Source: Patella vulgata (lineage: Eukaryota; Mollusca; Gastropoda; Patellidae). From it: 64,000 nt of DNA. This document shows, piece after piece, positions 46,901 to 52,302 of this stretch (its first letter is position 1; each line of letters opens with the position of its first letter). Location: assembly GCF_932274485.2 (NCBI RefSeq), contig NC_065882.2, positions 79,014,767 through 79,078,766 of the forward strand, written 5' to 3'. The notes under the pieces are model-generated. The model saw only the letters and a program-made list of their open reading frames with translations. It did no database searches and was not told the origin of the DNA. The translations under genes and the position numbers were made by a program.

Positions 46901-47053
46901 AATAAACCTTATTGAAACACGTGACAAATATTTGTTTTATATTGTCGTTGATTGTGTACATGTATTTATAAATTTCAGGAGCAGTTAAAATTTTGTTTTG
47001 ATGCAGTTGGTGAATATCTAGATGAGTTTGCTGTTTATGCCAATTCCTGCTAA
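18971..47053 (+). CDS. Receptor-type tyrosine phosphatase with ShK-like, F-type lectin and multiple-EGF ectodomain (24 exons, intact)
   Basis: I assembled 24 exons from AG/GT borders and phase continuity. They join to 4359 nt with no internal stop, giving 1452 residues. Order by residue: signal peptide 1-20; ShK-like cysteine module about 23-58; F-type lectin/F5/8C-like domain about 62-208; about 16 EGF-like modules 212-763; transmembrane helix about 772-795; basic stop-transfer and juxtamembrane tail to about 890; PTP D1 about 900-1187 with WPD (Asp1059) and HCSAGIGRTG (Cys1091, Arg1097); degenerate PTP D2 1188-1450. From family knowledge, D1 should remove phosphate from tyrosine on cytoplasmic partners and D2 should be regulatory. 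The ligand is unknown; the lectin module suggests glycan or microbial-surface recognition (inference). The extracellular exons 1-6 all end in phase 1, which favours module shuffling. Homologous first exons on both sides show a tandem family. The weakest point is the exon 6 donor (GTTGGC). Confidence 0.88.
19084..19462 (+). mobile_element. SINE A shortly after exon 1
   Basis: Full head with GGTGGCTAAGTGGGTAAGGC and GTGTTCGATC, body and tail ending TTTCATTTCA. TTAGTCC-GTGG-like sequence flanks both sides. It lies 50 bp into intron 1. Confidence 0.85.
19622..20407. mobile_element. Non-autonomous mariner-like element
   Basis: ATATAGGGTGACCCA at the left is inverted as TGGGTCACCCTATAT at the right, with TA-rich flanks. 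About 790 bp in intron 1, no transposase seen. TA target and terminal sequence suggest a Tc1/mariner-type mobiliser. Confidence 0.62.
20456..21567. mobile_element. Element with about 80-bp inverted ends and 8-bp duplication
   Basis: The left end (TGGAAAACCAAATGGGACAA onward) is repeated inverted at 21487-21567 over about 80 bp with few mismatches. GAGATGTA flanks both sides. Inside is a 219-bp tandem duplication. No coding capacity seen; a hAT-type or foldback element is possible. Confidence 0.78.
20832..21268. repeat. 219-bp tandem duplication
   Basis: Two copies starting ACCAGAGGGCGTTAGCG at 20832 and 21051 are nearly identical. They lie inside the long-inverted-repeat element, so the duplication is recent. 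A further diverged pair lies at 21265-21480. Confidence 0.9.
21639..22165 (+). repeat. Triplicated acceptor region of exon 2
   Basis: A stretch of the type TTAATATTGTTATATTTACAG occurs near 21645-21670, 22051-22076 and 22143-22165. Only the last precedes exon 2. The first two are followed by a shared CATGTATGGC segment, one of them now interrupted by SINE A. Confidence 0.68.
21696..22031 (-). mobile_element. SINE A in intron 1
   Basis: The copy is bounded by TGTATGGCGTAT at 21684-21695 and 22032-22043, a perfect 12-bp target duplication. Head and tail are present; a short deletion affects the B-box side. Confidence 0.9.
22166..22285 (+). CDS. Exon 2: ShK-like six-cysteine module
   Basis: After ATTTACAG the exon reads CTDLSAYCSYC, then YLKNCMLSCGVC, and closes at GTAAGA in phase 1. 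The spacing with terminal C-x3-C-x2-C resembles ShKT domains, found in secreted and surface proteins of many animals. The fit is by eye; another short cysteine-rich fold is possible. Confidence 0.72.
22752..22985 (+). CDS. Exon 3: F-type lectin (F5/8C-like) domain, first half
   Basis: The exon carries the hallmark NVALNKPTNQSSTY start, then NAVDGD, CTHT and WWCVNL, typical of fucolectin/tachylectin-4-type domains. It ends with LFNRDR in phase 1 before GTAAGT. The family's fucose motif (H, about 24 residues, R-x-D-x4-R) is not matched exactly: the spacing after the CTHT histidine is longer and the R-x-D part reads RDRNKRR. Fucose binding is therefore uncertain. Confidence 0.88.
23052..23373 (+). 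mobile_element. SINE B, full length
   Basis: Head CTGGATGGCCGAATGGTAAG with a B-box-like GTTTCGAATC, body and a (CT)n tail of about 60 bp. It lies between the two lectin exons. Confidence 0.85.
23479..23691 (+). CDS. Exon 4: F-type lectin domain, second half
   Basis: It follows a weak acceptor (TATTTAAG) and encodes RRLKGFEIKTSSSGQC, a DRCNLPAKTVYVTV stretch and the closing LTLCEVEIYT typical of the domain end. It finishes in phase 1 before GTAAGA. Joining to exon 3 restores an unbroken beta-sandwich-type sequence. Confidence 0.86.
23884..24300. mobile_element. M3 MITE copy in intron 4
   Basis: Its interior matches 61437-61935 in the opposite orientation, including GTACACGAATCGTGTACC and AACGGTGACGTCATATC. 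The left end TAATGTAGCTAAGTCTCTAA keeps the terminal repeat. Confidence 0.7.
24721..25126 (-). mobile_element. M1 MITE (minus orientation)
   Basis: TTAAAGATACATTATGGGAG at the left and TAATGTATGTTTAAA at the right, with the shared interior (GAAAGACTTGCAATAGACC, AGCTCTTGCA). About 405 bp, non-coding, in intron 4. Confidence 0.75.
25456..25928 (+). mobile_element. SINE A interrupted by SINE B
   Basis: SINE A head and middle (25456-25642) and its 3' part (25846-25928) enclose a truncated SINE B with a long (CT)n tail (25643-25845). TCATAGC-type sequence occurs on both sides of the insert. Intron 4. Confidence 0.8.
26665..27050. repeat. 30-bp minisatellite in intron 4
   Basis: About 13 units of the type ATTAATTTCATGTTCCCATT plus GATATC. 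The 30-bp period keeps both strands open in one frame. No gene is proposed. Confidence 0.92.
27332..27680 (+). mobile_element. M1 MITE
   Basis: AACATACATTACACAAGAGC at the left and AAATGTATCTTTAA at the right, with TGCAGGTCTTTCTTTAGGCC inside. It lies in intron 4 before the EGF exon. Confidence 0.74.
28087..29610 (+). CDS. Exon 5: block of about 15 EGF-like modules
   Basis: A single 1524-nt exon encodes roughly 15 cysteine-rich units of 30-45 residues ending in variants of G-x-x-G-x-x-C, as in MEGF/SREC-type receptors. Units 8-12 are close copies of about 31 residues built on CSTGCxGGC and GRYGDKC, pointing to recent internal duplication. Introns on both sides are phase 1. Open frames on other strands here are shadows. 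Confidence 0.93.
29715..30110 (+). mobile_element. SINE B interrupted by SINE A
   Basis: SINE B sequence at about 29715-29800 (ATCATAAGGCCTGTTACTG) resumes at about 30056-30110 (TTCCTCCCACTGCC). Between them is a 5'-truncated SINE A ending CATTTCATTTCAATTC. Intron 5. Confidence 0.75.
30219..30356 (+). CDS. Exon 6: last EGF-like module
   Basis: The exon follows TATTAACAG and encodes DCEAGSYGDNC, QCGNCGNKRPC and GFQGPTC, one more EGF/laminin-EGF-like unit. Phase 1 at both ends fits the neighbours. The donor is GTTGGC, poorer than others in the gene, so usage of this exon may vary. Confidence 0.82.
30976..31081 (+). CDS. Exon 7: transmembrane helix
   Basis: After a short ETKSPKNY stem the exon encodes about 24 hydrophobic residues rich in V, I and L, followed by FYRRYR as a basic stop-transfer signal. 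It ends in phase 2 before GTGAGT. This places the lectin/EGF part outside the cell and the phosphatase domains in the cytoplasm. Confidence 0.9.
31103..31325 (+). mobile_element. SINE B in intron 7
   Basis: TTGGGTGGCCGAATGGTTAA head to GTGGACGTTAAACCTCATTT tail; a middle segment is deleted. Partial copies in the same intron lie at 32050-32125 (head) and 32789-32943 (3' part with CT tail). Confidence 0.8.
32957..33048 (+). CDS. Exon 8: cytoplasmic juxtamembrane segment
   Basis: A 92-nt exon after TTTGCAG encodes RRQKSTTPGHVQVNDL and a serine/lysine/proline-rich tail. It begins in phase 2 and ends in phase 1 before GTCGGT. No domain is visible; it continues the basic stretch after the membrane helix. 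Confidence 0.75.
33095..33292. repeat. About 99-bp tandem duplication in intron 8
   Basis: Two copies beginning TATGGACAACATTTCGGTCC at about 33095 and 33194, few differences. Confidence 0.88.
33994..34202 (+). CDS. Exon 9: juxtamembrane tail with two Y-x-N motifs, start of D1
   Basis: The exon encodes NPYANL (Tyr841) and QVYVNV (Tyr863) in an acidic context, then a helix-like IELTDLLQHI leading to the phosphatase fold. Y-x-N after a phosphotyrosine is the known core of GRB2-type SH2 binding sites. That these tyrosines are phosphorylated is inference. Confidence 0.82.
34558..34645 (+). CDS. Exon 10: PTP D1, N-terminal part
   Basis: The exon encodes NKPKNRYKNICA, the substrate-recognition-loop signature of receptor PTPs (KNRY). 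It follows TTTTCAG and ends in phase 1 before GTAAGT, splitting the conserved YDHSRV-like motif between exons 10 and 11. Confidence 0.88.
34748..34980 (-). mobile_element. SINE B fragment and GA tract before exon 11
   Basis: GATTTAACGTCCAATCAACA and AGAAAACCGGAGGACCC match the family; a separate (GA)n lies at 34936-34978. Other pieces are at 42684-42893, 47234-47365, 48748-49110, 51228-51295 and 52524-52556. Confidence 0.72.
35019..35095 (+). CDS. Exon 11: PTP D1, DHSRV and DYINA motifs
   Basis: After TATTACAG the exon completes FDHSRVKL and encodes DYINACYIT, both standard PTP motifs. It ends in phase 0 at GTAAGT. Confidence 0.88.
35330..35505. repeat. ACTTGTGTT-type repeats in intron 11
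   Basis: Several units of the type GAAACTTGTGTTGAAATTTC, with inverted AACACAAGTT-like units just before. The pattern is irregular. Confidence 0.75.
36640..36915. repeat. About 60-bp degenerate repeats in intron 11
   Basis: CAGCTAGTGTTTATATAATT and ACATCTAGCATATT recur four or five times before exon 12. Confidence 0.7.
36980..37019 (+). CDS. Exon 12: PTP D1, YIASQG
   Basis: A 40-nt mini-exon after TTTACACAG encodes GYGDAENKYIASQ and joins exon 13 in phase 1 to complete the YIAxQGP motif. The intron after its donor holds a tandem repeat that starts a few bases past the splice site. Confidence 0.84.
37030..37510. repeat. About 165-bp tandem repeat after exon 12
   Basis: Two and a half units containing ATAAATCGCATCCGTCAAAT and GAACGGATAATTGCAACCTA. 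The first unit starts a few bases past the exon 12 donor. Confidence 0.82.
37576..37673 (+). CDS. Exon 13: PTP D1, central sheet
   Basis: The exon encodes GPNDVIIKDFLRLLW and KIVMLTNLVEMG, matching the DFWRMVW and IVMLTNLVE blocks of PTPs; the usual aromatic pair is replaced by FL. It ends in phase 0 at GTATGT. Confidence 0.88.
37700..37925. repeat. Short repeats after exon 13
   Basis: AATAGCATTATGTAACATTC-like units recur about six times with varying spacing. Confidence 0.7.
38103..38225 (+). CDS. Exon 14: PTP D1, KCxxYWP segment
   Basis: The exon begins KKCFKYWPDSGENMKYG and ends with FTVRTLKITK, the usual block between the IVMLTN and WPD motifs. It is phase 0 at both ends. A diverged second copy lies out of order at 38868-38969. 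Confidence 0.88.
38398..38437 (+). repeat. Partial copy of the exon 15 acceptor and first codons
   Basis: AAATGTTTTCTAG followed by a GACGAATGTGGGTCTAGGAC-type stretch nearly repeats the true exon 15 border at 38548-38582. It could act as a decoy acceptor. The copy loses similarity within about 30 nt of coding sequence. Confidence 0.7.
38558..38709 (+). CDS. Exon 15: PTP D1, WPD loop and start of active site
   Basis: The exon encodes QYHYTSWPDKGVP with the general-acid Asp1059, and ends at VVHC (Cys1091). The intron falls in phase 2 directly after the catalytic cysteine codon. A 30-40-bp copy of its acceptor and first codons lies just upstream at 38398-38437. Confidence 0.9.
38868..38969 (+). 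pseudogene. Out-of-order diverged copy of exon 14
   Basis: In one open frame it reads CVKYWHDSGGQMKYG, then ISMTFIKEEIFSHFLVRV, clearly related to exon 14. It sits after exon 15, has no obvious acceptor AG at its start, and runs into a SINE A fragment at its 3' end. It is probably a duplicated or paralogue-derived exon relic. Confidence 0.75.
38962..39150 (+). mobile_element. SINE A fragment after the exon 14 relic
   Basis: GTTCGAGTGGAACAAAAAAC through GGCGTGCACGTACAAG and CGTCTTCATTATAGC match the SINE A body and 3' part, strongly diverged. The junction with the exon relic is blurred. Confidence 0.62.
39257..39392 (+). CDS. Exon 16: PTP D1, P-loop
   Basis: Joined to exon 15 it gives HCSAGIGRTGTF, a complete signature with Arg1097. 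It continues with KCVKQMRYERVNMVQTW, the usual helix and Q-loop approach, and ends in phase 0. Confidence 0.9.
39554..39703 (+). CDS. Exon 17: PTP D1 end and inter-domain linker
   Basis: The exon encodes EQYVFLHDAL, the Q-loop end of D1, then a linker ending LQERFQ. It is phase 0 at both ends. The last about 40 nt and the donor are repeated at 39902-39945. Confidence 0.88.
39714..40285 (-). repeat. Two SINE A copies in a tandem duplication
   Basis: Minus-strand SINE A pieces at 39714-39900 and 39957-40285 follow the two copies of the exon 17 donor. The second retains the head (TTACTCGCTGAGTTACCACG on this strand). The whole exon-end plus SINE unit was duplicated. Confidence 0.72.
39902..39945 (+). 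repeat. Duplicate of exon 17 end and donor
   Basis: A stretch matching the last 40 nt of exon 17 (TCTGGTAAATCACAGCTTC-like) plus a GTACAT donor and the following SINE A start is repeated about 240 bp downstream. It is a tandem duplication spanning an exon-intron border and a SINE. Frame is retained through the copied codons. Confidence 0.75.
40555..40654 (+). CDS. Exon 18: PTP D2, N-terminal part
   Basis: The exon encodes a variable start then NKNKNRDQSILA. KNRD replaces the substrate-binding KNRY of active PTPs, as is usual in D2 domains. The donor is GTTAGT in phase 1; the exon end and donor are repeated at 40691-40746. Confidence 0.84.
40691..40746 (+). repeat. Duplicate of exon 18 end and donor
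   Basis: The last 26 nt of exon 18 (encoding NRDQSILA), the GTTAGT donor and the TTTTATTGG-rich intron start are repeated immediately downstream with few changes. A second usable donor may exist. Confidence 0.8.
40829..40946. repeat. Palindromic SINE A fragment
   Basis: A minus-strand SINE A tail at 40829-40863 is mirrored by a plus-strand tail at 40909-40943 (ACCTACTGTTCTGC versus GCAGAACAGTAGG), with about 45 bp between. A transcript would fold into a hairpin. Intron 18. Confidence 0.8.
41020..41280 (+). mobile_element. SINE B, full length
   Basis: GGTTGGATGGCCGAATGGTT head to CCATTTCTCATTCCCTCTCT tail. Intron 18. Confidence 0.85.
41332..41399 (+). CDS. Exon 19: PTP D2, DYINA motif
   Basis: After TTATTTCAG it encodes DKTRLCLSRANTTDYINALF, the D2 equivalent of the DHSRV-DYINA block. 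It ends in phase 0 at GTAAGA. Confidence 0.84.
41960..42091 (+). CDS. Exon 20: PTP D2, YILTQTPL and DFWTMV
   Basis: The exon encodes KKRAYILTQTPLSNTVIDFW, then MVVEQDVTTIVNMDI, a clear PTP central segment. It is phase 0 at both ends. Confidence 0.86.
43067..43198 (+). CDS. Exon 21: PTP D2, middle
   Basis: The exon encodes DIGQYIPATDELNCGPYNII, a diverged match to the KCxxYWP block, then a strand-rich stretch ending LINSELD. Phase 0 at both ends keeps the frame with exons 20 and 22. Confidence 0.8.
43236..43450 (+). mobile_element. Truncated M1 MITE
   Basis: It starts near AAGATATAAATCCGCCTATTG just after exon 21 and carries the family's AGGTCTTTCTTTAGG and TTAATTAGACAT motifs. The right end is missing. 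Confidence 0.6.
44152..44470 (+). mobile_element. M1 MITE
   Basis: ATTAAACATACATTATGC and ATATTGTATCTTTAAT mark the ends, with GAACGAAATTTTCAATACAT inside. It lies about 80 bp before exon 22. Confidence 0.72.
44551..44705 (+). CDS. Exon 22: PTP D2, degenerate WPD loop
   Basis: The exon encodes CNFWNPKKGVP, where N-P-K stands in place of W-P-D, then GPIIVHC. The general acid is absent, predicting an inactive D2. The donor GTAAGT lies in a 53-bp unit repeated about three times downstream; only the first donor keeps the frame. Confidence 0.85.
44689..44855 (+). repeat. 53-bp tandem repeat carrying the exon 22 end and donor
   Basis: CCTATCATAGTTCATTGTCG plus GTAAGTTGG is present three times with period 53, donors at 44706, 44759 and 44812, followed by a partial fourth unit. 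Using the second or third donor would run into an in-frame TAA. Degenerate units reappear at 45262-45340, beyond a MITE. Confidence 0.88.
44906..45255. mobile_element. TTAA-flanked MITE (family M2)
   Basis: About 25-bp inverted ends AGGGACAATAACACTCTTG / CAAGAGTGGTATTGGGCCT are bounded by TTAA on both sides. Neighbouring 53-bp repeat units show the uninterrupted GTTGTTAATATAA, giving an empty site. No coding capacity. The ends and TTAA preference fit piggyBac-type mobilisation. Confidence 0.85.
45345..45612 (+). mobile_element. SINE A, 5'-truncated
   Basis: From CCGGGAAAGTTGATCGG through GATATAAGAGTAGACGG to CCATTTCATTTCATTTG. It lies 40 bp before exon 23. Confidence 0.8.
45653..45788 (+). 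CDS. Exon 23: PTP D2, degenerate P-loop
   Basis: With exon 22 it reads HCRNGVEKSG. The cysteine remains but lysine replaces the phosphate-binding arginine, again pointing to a pseudophosphatase. The following ILERLTIEQDVSILQTLVQL and RVSRPQIITS match the end of PTP domains. Confidence 0.86.
45973..46696 (+). mobile_element. M1 MITE interrupted by M2
   Basis: TTTAAAGATGCATCATGGG at the left and AAGCATCTTTAAA at the right are inverted ends. The middle has the family's motifs: AGATCTTTC, TTTTCAACATAT and GCCAGCTCTTTATC. It lies in the intron before exon 24. Confidence 0.72.
46031..46377. mobile_element. Second M2 MITE, nested in an M1 MITE
   Basis: Nearly identical to 44906-45255 in sequence, length and orientation, again with TTAA on both sides. 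It interrupts an M1 element (45973-46696), so it is younger than that copy. Confidence 0.85.
46979..47053 (+). CDS. Exon 24: C-terminus and stop
   Basis: The last exon follows AATTTCAG and encodes EQLKFCFDAVGEYLDEF, the terminal D2 helix, then a short tail ending in TAA. Its phase-0 start matches exon 23. Confidence 0.86.
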   Translation, partial: EQLKFCFDAVGEYLDEFAVYANSC

Positions 47054-47186
47054 TATTTCCTGCTAAATACTATTAATATTGTCGCTAATTCTTGCTAATA
47101 TTTAATACTCCCAGCTTAAAGTATGTAAATATATTATATATTTTTATATAAAGTATTGTTTTAAAAAATCATATAATTTATTCATA

Positions 47187-47200
47187 AATAAACAAATAAA
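47187..47200 (+). promoter_or_regulatory. Candidate polyadenylation signals of the receptor phosphatase
   Basis: Two overlapping-range AATAAA hexamers lie about 135-150 nt after the stop codon in AT-rich sequence. They are the first good candidates downstream. AATAAA is frequent by chance in such sequence. Confidence 0.45.
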
Positions 47201-47379
47201 AATACGTCCAGAGATAAACAAATCAAACATATTCATTACGTGCGCGTTCGATTATAAGATCAGTCATTGAGTCGAGTGGCGATTCTTCAGTTTTACGTGA
47301 CAAGGGGTTGGGTCACCTATCCAATCTGGTGGATTTTCTCCGGGTACTCCTGTTTTCTCCCACATTTTCTAACCTTTAC

Positions 47380-48740
47380 TAAATAAATATATTCTTTGTA
47401 TGTATTATAATTGTATCATTCCTGTATGTTATGTTTTTGTTATTGTTATAATATTTTCTAATTTATACCAGGAAATGCATTCTTAATTTAAGTAGCCAAA
47501 TTTTATGTTATTTATATTGGATATGCTTATTTGTTTAATTAAAACTACATAAATTTGTACTTTGATGTCATTCATAAATCTTTTGCTATTTGTAATTGAT
47601 ATACATTTATACTAAATAAATTTATTCTTAAATACATATTTGAGTTTTTGTATGCATATGTTATGCTATTTGTAATTGATAAACTATTTTCTAATTCATA
47701 CTACATAATTTGTATTTTTATATCATTCATATTTTTTATGCTTATTGTAATTGATGTCTTTTTACAAAATTACTGTATTCTTAAATACATAGTCCCTACT
47801 TATATTTTTTGTATGCATATATTATGCTATTTATAATTTATATACTATTTGCTAATTTATACTATTCTAATATATTATCATTTTTTTTAAATTGATAAAT
47901 AATATTTTCTAATTTATACAAAACAGATATTTTATTATGCCAGTATTTTTAAGTTCGTGTATTATACATTCGCCGCCTCCCACCATCGCCCCTTAACAAT
48001 TCTTGTAAACGCCTTACAGATCGGATTTATGTATTTAAGTATGAAATCTATCGAAATTCTGAGTCACAAGATACAAGATATTTTAAAATTTTTAAAGAGC
48101 TAAAAGATATAAGAATAAAATAGAAACAAGAGGCTCTTGTCCTTCAATCAGATAATTTCAAAATCGGCTTTCGTCCATGGCATGGAGATTCGATATGATA
48201 TTTAGGTGAGTTCAGGTTCACTTCGAATTTGATAACATTACAAATTTTATTGAACTTCTTTCCATTTCGATATGGTATTTAGGTGAGCCCAGGTTCACAT
48301 CGAATTTGATAACATTACAAATTTTATTGAACTTCTTTCCATTTCGAAGTGATGGAAACTTTTAAACATGACACTACAACTTGTAACGCTTAAGCGAATA
48401 TTTTCTTCCCTGAGGAAATGTGTATTTTGTATAAGCGGCATTTAGTAACTGGGTGAGAATAACCCATGACGTAATAACCCATTCTCTCGTCTTTATCAAC
48501 GATGATTCAATTATTCCTAAAATTGTACGTATATTAATTACTATTTGTACGTATGGGCAGCGGGCGGCCATTTATCTTAAGCTTTAATTTGTTTGTTATC
48601 TTAATTTCTATTTTTATAAAAAAAAAAAATGAGCTTGTAATATCCAAAAGAAATAAAGTTTGTTTAAACCAAAACAATGTATTTTTTATATGGGGAATCC
48701 ACCAACTCCTTGCTTAGCTGTTACTTCTATCACCAGAACC
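47380..48740. other. Gene-free stretch downstream of the receptor gene
   Basis: Very AT-rich. Irregular repeats of TTTGTATGCATAT-like and GCTATTTGTAATTGATA at 47380-47900, and a 75-bp duplication starting GATATGGTATTTAGGTGAG near 48190/48270. No exon seen. Confidence 0.6.
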
Positions 48741-49399
48741 ATATAAATAGGGTTTAACGTCCACTCGACACGTACTAGGTCTAGACTAACATAGGGTACA
48801 TCTTTATATCAAGGGATTTTAGCTGTGGGGGAAGAGGTTGTTTTGAGACCAACATATGTTTCACTTTACTTCAAGGGTTTTTAGCAGTGGGGGAGGGTGG
48901 TGGTGGAAGAGATGGGGTTTTAACGTCCACATAAAACGAACTATAGGCTATTTCTAGACTAACAAATTTTTCACTTTTATTTCAATAATTAGCTTGCACG
49001 TATGGAAACCAGAGAAAAATTAAGGGGCTGGTAAAGCGACCCATGTCCTTGTCACGCATACGCGTGGGATCGATTCCACGTCATTTGACCCAATGCTAGA
49101 CCTTAAAATCGCGGTAGAGCATATGCAGCCGATCCCACCCCTCAAGCTCATCAATAAAAAACACGGAGTCTCACCCGTCGACGTATCATGTGTCGTGCGA
49201 CTGGACAATAAAGATCGGCACAGTTTCTTTTCTAAAATATCCCTTGTCCTTAGACATTTTGTTCATTTGTTTTTTTTAAAAATAGCTCACACAACACTCG
49301 GTCAAACCATAGTAGCAGGATGCACGGGAGTAGCTCTAGTAATGTGTATATTATTTTACGTTTAGCTGAAATTTTAAAACCTAAATATTCAACATTAGT

Positions 49400-50919
49400 C
49401 AAAAGGGATTTGCATTTTTTTGTCCCAGTTTCAAACCACAATCCCTTAACCTTGTAAATACAGCATGTAAATTTTGTATTGTTCTTTCTCATTCTGTCCC
49501 TTAACAATACTAATGTCCCCAAGCTAAGCACTTTGAGCATCCAAACCTTTTAAAACCGTCTCAATTGCTCGTTAAAAAAATCTAATAGTTGAAGACACAT
49601 CAAACGGAAATCTTAAATATTCAAACAAACCGCTAGGAGTATTTATAGTTGTTAGATGTCGTGAACTTTCATCTAAGGCATATTAGACAAGTCTAATTTC
49701 GAGAACAATTTACCGCCAGATAAATTTGCAGTATCTGATCAATTAAAGATAACGGATACTTATCTATAGTTAGTTTATAATCACCACGTAACCTCAAATT
49801 TCTATGAGGTTTTATGACAGCCAGGGGCAGATTGGGGCCGGGAACCGGCCCGGGCTCCCGTGTTGAAGCGGCCCCTTTACTGACCGCGGAGCCCGGACGG
49901 GGTGTCCGGGGCTCTCCTCCTGGAAAATTTTGAAAAATGAACCCCAAATATGCGATTTAGTGGCATATCTGATTATAGTCTCTGTCAAATAATATATCTC
50001 ATAAATCGATTAATTTAGGCCAAAATCCCGACCTGCAAGTAATTTACAACCATCAACCTGTGAAATTATCATATCGTCATATTATTAATTAACGTATCAT
50101 CATTGTATCGTCAAGCGTCAAGAGTCAAAAGAATTTTACTGGTTAAAATATGGGACAAGTTGAGAAAATATTGACCATTTGATTAACCAGTTAGGAATAT
50201 TGAATAAATATAATAGGAATATTTCCACTGAAAAATGTCCCATTTTTGTTGCCGGGAGCGCTAGTTGATTCCTCCTGTGATGAAAGGCCACGAGACACAT
50301 TGGTACAGAGTGACGAAAGTGAAATTCATGAAAGCTGCTTTTTGAATTTTGGATTTGTTGTTCCAGGTAAAATATCTTACCTTGACTCCGAACTTGAACA
50401 TTTGACACACTACATATTGATAAATGAACATAGCATTAGTTCAGATAATGAATATTCGAGTATAAGGCCACACACATTAAATTATGAGAATTGCGTTACT
50501 CTGAAAATAACGAGTTAATATAAATGTCAAGAAATGTTTAACACCAACATCAGGAAATCGTCTCGCACTAATATTCAGCCAGCAGACCAGCTATTGCCGA
50601 GGCCTTAAAATTGAATTTTTGTTGGAGTTACGAACCATCGCAGACGTTTCTGGCGTATCCCCACAAACAGGGTGCATGTGACTTAATAATTAGTAAATAT
50701 GCGGGCGACAGTGTCGGGTGAATCCGATGAAATTTTCGGATGAAATCATTGCAGGATTCCGAATTCCGGCCCAAACCCCGCACACCCGGCCCAGAAAGTC
50801 TATTATACCAGCCCATTCCAGACTCCAGTGATGGCGTGGTGGCCCGTTAAGGACACCGGCCACATACAACATGATCATCATCGCTCCATGGCCGGTCCAA
50901 TACCCCCCCCCCCGCCCTT

Positions 50920-50958
<39 letters not shown>

Positions 50959-51860
50959 ATGTTCAACAGGAACAGGTTTTTTTAGACGAATTGGACAAAA
51001 TTGTTTTTTTAATTTTTTGTCCGACCGAGGGCCCAATCCGCCCCTATGACAGGCAGAGCTGATGCAACCCCGTCCGGTACCTTATTCTGATTAATCACTC
51101 TTTCTCCAATTGGTGAAGTTACTTCATAATCTTTTCAAAGACCAACTTCGTCAGAGAATAAATCATCAATTTCGTCTTATAAACTAGATAATTTCAGTGT
51201 ATATAACAGTAATAGTTCATCTAAATTCTTAGTCCCGAAATGACCTAGTTTGTGTCGAGTGGACGTTAAACCCCATTTCTCTCTCTGTCTCTCATCTAAA
51301 TTCAAATTTAGGGCCTTGATCCACGACCTTGCCTGCAAAGGAGGGCCTTTACCATCAACAATAACTAACGGTAAAGTGAGTGTTTGTTTCGTATGCTCAG
51401 CAGTTTTTCACTAATATATAACTTTTATGCTATTCCCAGAATATGAGTATAGTTGAATAAACGACCGAGACAATCGGGGAATTAGGGTACAATTGGTCAA
51501 AATCTCCCTTATGTATTACAGTACAACCTGTACCGGTGTCCAAAGATGAAAATTTACAATTTTAGTATTAACAGTAACATTTACCAGTAACGGGTAATGG
51601 TCACAAAATGAAAGTACATAGAATAAAACGTCTGTGGCGTCAGATTCAACAACCCAATTAGCATGATTCTGCTTTTTATTCTTTCTTTTCCTAGAGTTTT
51701 GTATATTCATATTCTTGATACGTCTGTACAAAGACATTTTTGCTGTGTGTTCATTTTTATGACAAAAGTGACACTCTGCACTAATAAAGCGACAATCATC
51801 AGGCATATGTGAATCTCCACCACAGCGAAAACATGGTATGAAATTTCTACGAGTATCTCT
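49400..51860 (-). mobile_element. Fossil Ty3/gypsy-type retroelement fragment
   Basis: On the minus strand, in order, are a zinc-knuckle region, a protease-like region and a reverse transcriptase region of Ty3/gypsy type. The copy is broken in many places, lacks recognisable LTRs here and is interrupted by a hAT-like element (49822-51045) and a SINE B tail (51228-51295). It predates both and looks old. Confidence 0.75.
49822..51045. mobile_element. Non-autonomous hAT-like DNA transposon
   Basis: The left end CAGGGGCAGATTGGGGCC is inverted at the right as GGCCCAATCCGCCCCT. An imperfect 8-bp duplication, ATGACAGC/ATGACAGG, flanks it. It splits a Ty3/gypsy fossil. The interior is GC-rich at the left, contains C and CA runs and no recognisable transposase. 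Confidence 0.7.
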
Positions 51861-51904
51861 CTCCTTGGAAAAACGGAAGGTTGCGTTGTTGAACCCGACC
51901 TTCT

Positions 51905-52302
51905 TTAAAGATACATTTGTAAGATTTAGATAAAGAGCTAGTCATTCTTGCTATAATAGTTCCAAAATAGATAATGTAAAATGAATAATTTGACAATTTC
52001 ATTCAAATTACTCTATTGCGAGCGAAGATATTAGCCTTTGAAGGTTTGACAAGACGTGTGCAATAATTTCAACCACCGTACTGGATGTTCGAAGGTAAGT
52101 CTCGCTCCTCCATTTTTAGCTTAAATCAAAATATGGCTGAACTGTTCTAATCTATTTAACATCGGAGAAATCCGATGCCATCGAGAGTTGATTATGGCCT
52201 GGATAAGTTAATTAATGTCTAATTAATAATTTAGAAAATATTTCAGGCCTAAAGAAAGACCTGCAATAGGCAGATTTAGCTCTTGCATAATGTATGTTTA
52301 AA
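51905..52302 (-). mobile_element. M1 MITE (minus orientation)
   Basis: TTAAAGATACATTTGTAAG at the left and GCATAATGTATGTTTAAAG at the right, with internal AAGAAAGACCTGCAATAGGC. It lies between the two gypsy fossils. Confidence 0.74.

Noticed and set aside
50246-50518. Open frame inside the hAT-like element as its transposase
   Set aside because: No hAT dimerisation or catalytic motif seen; too short and without similarity I can recognise.
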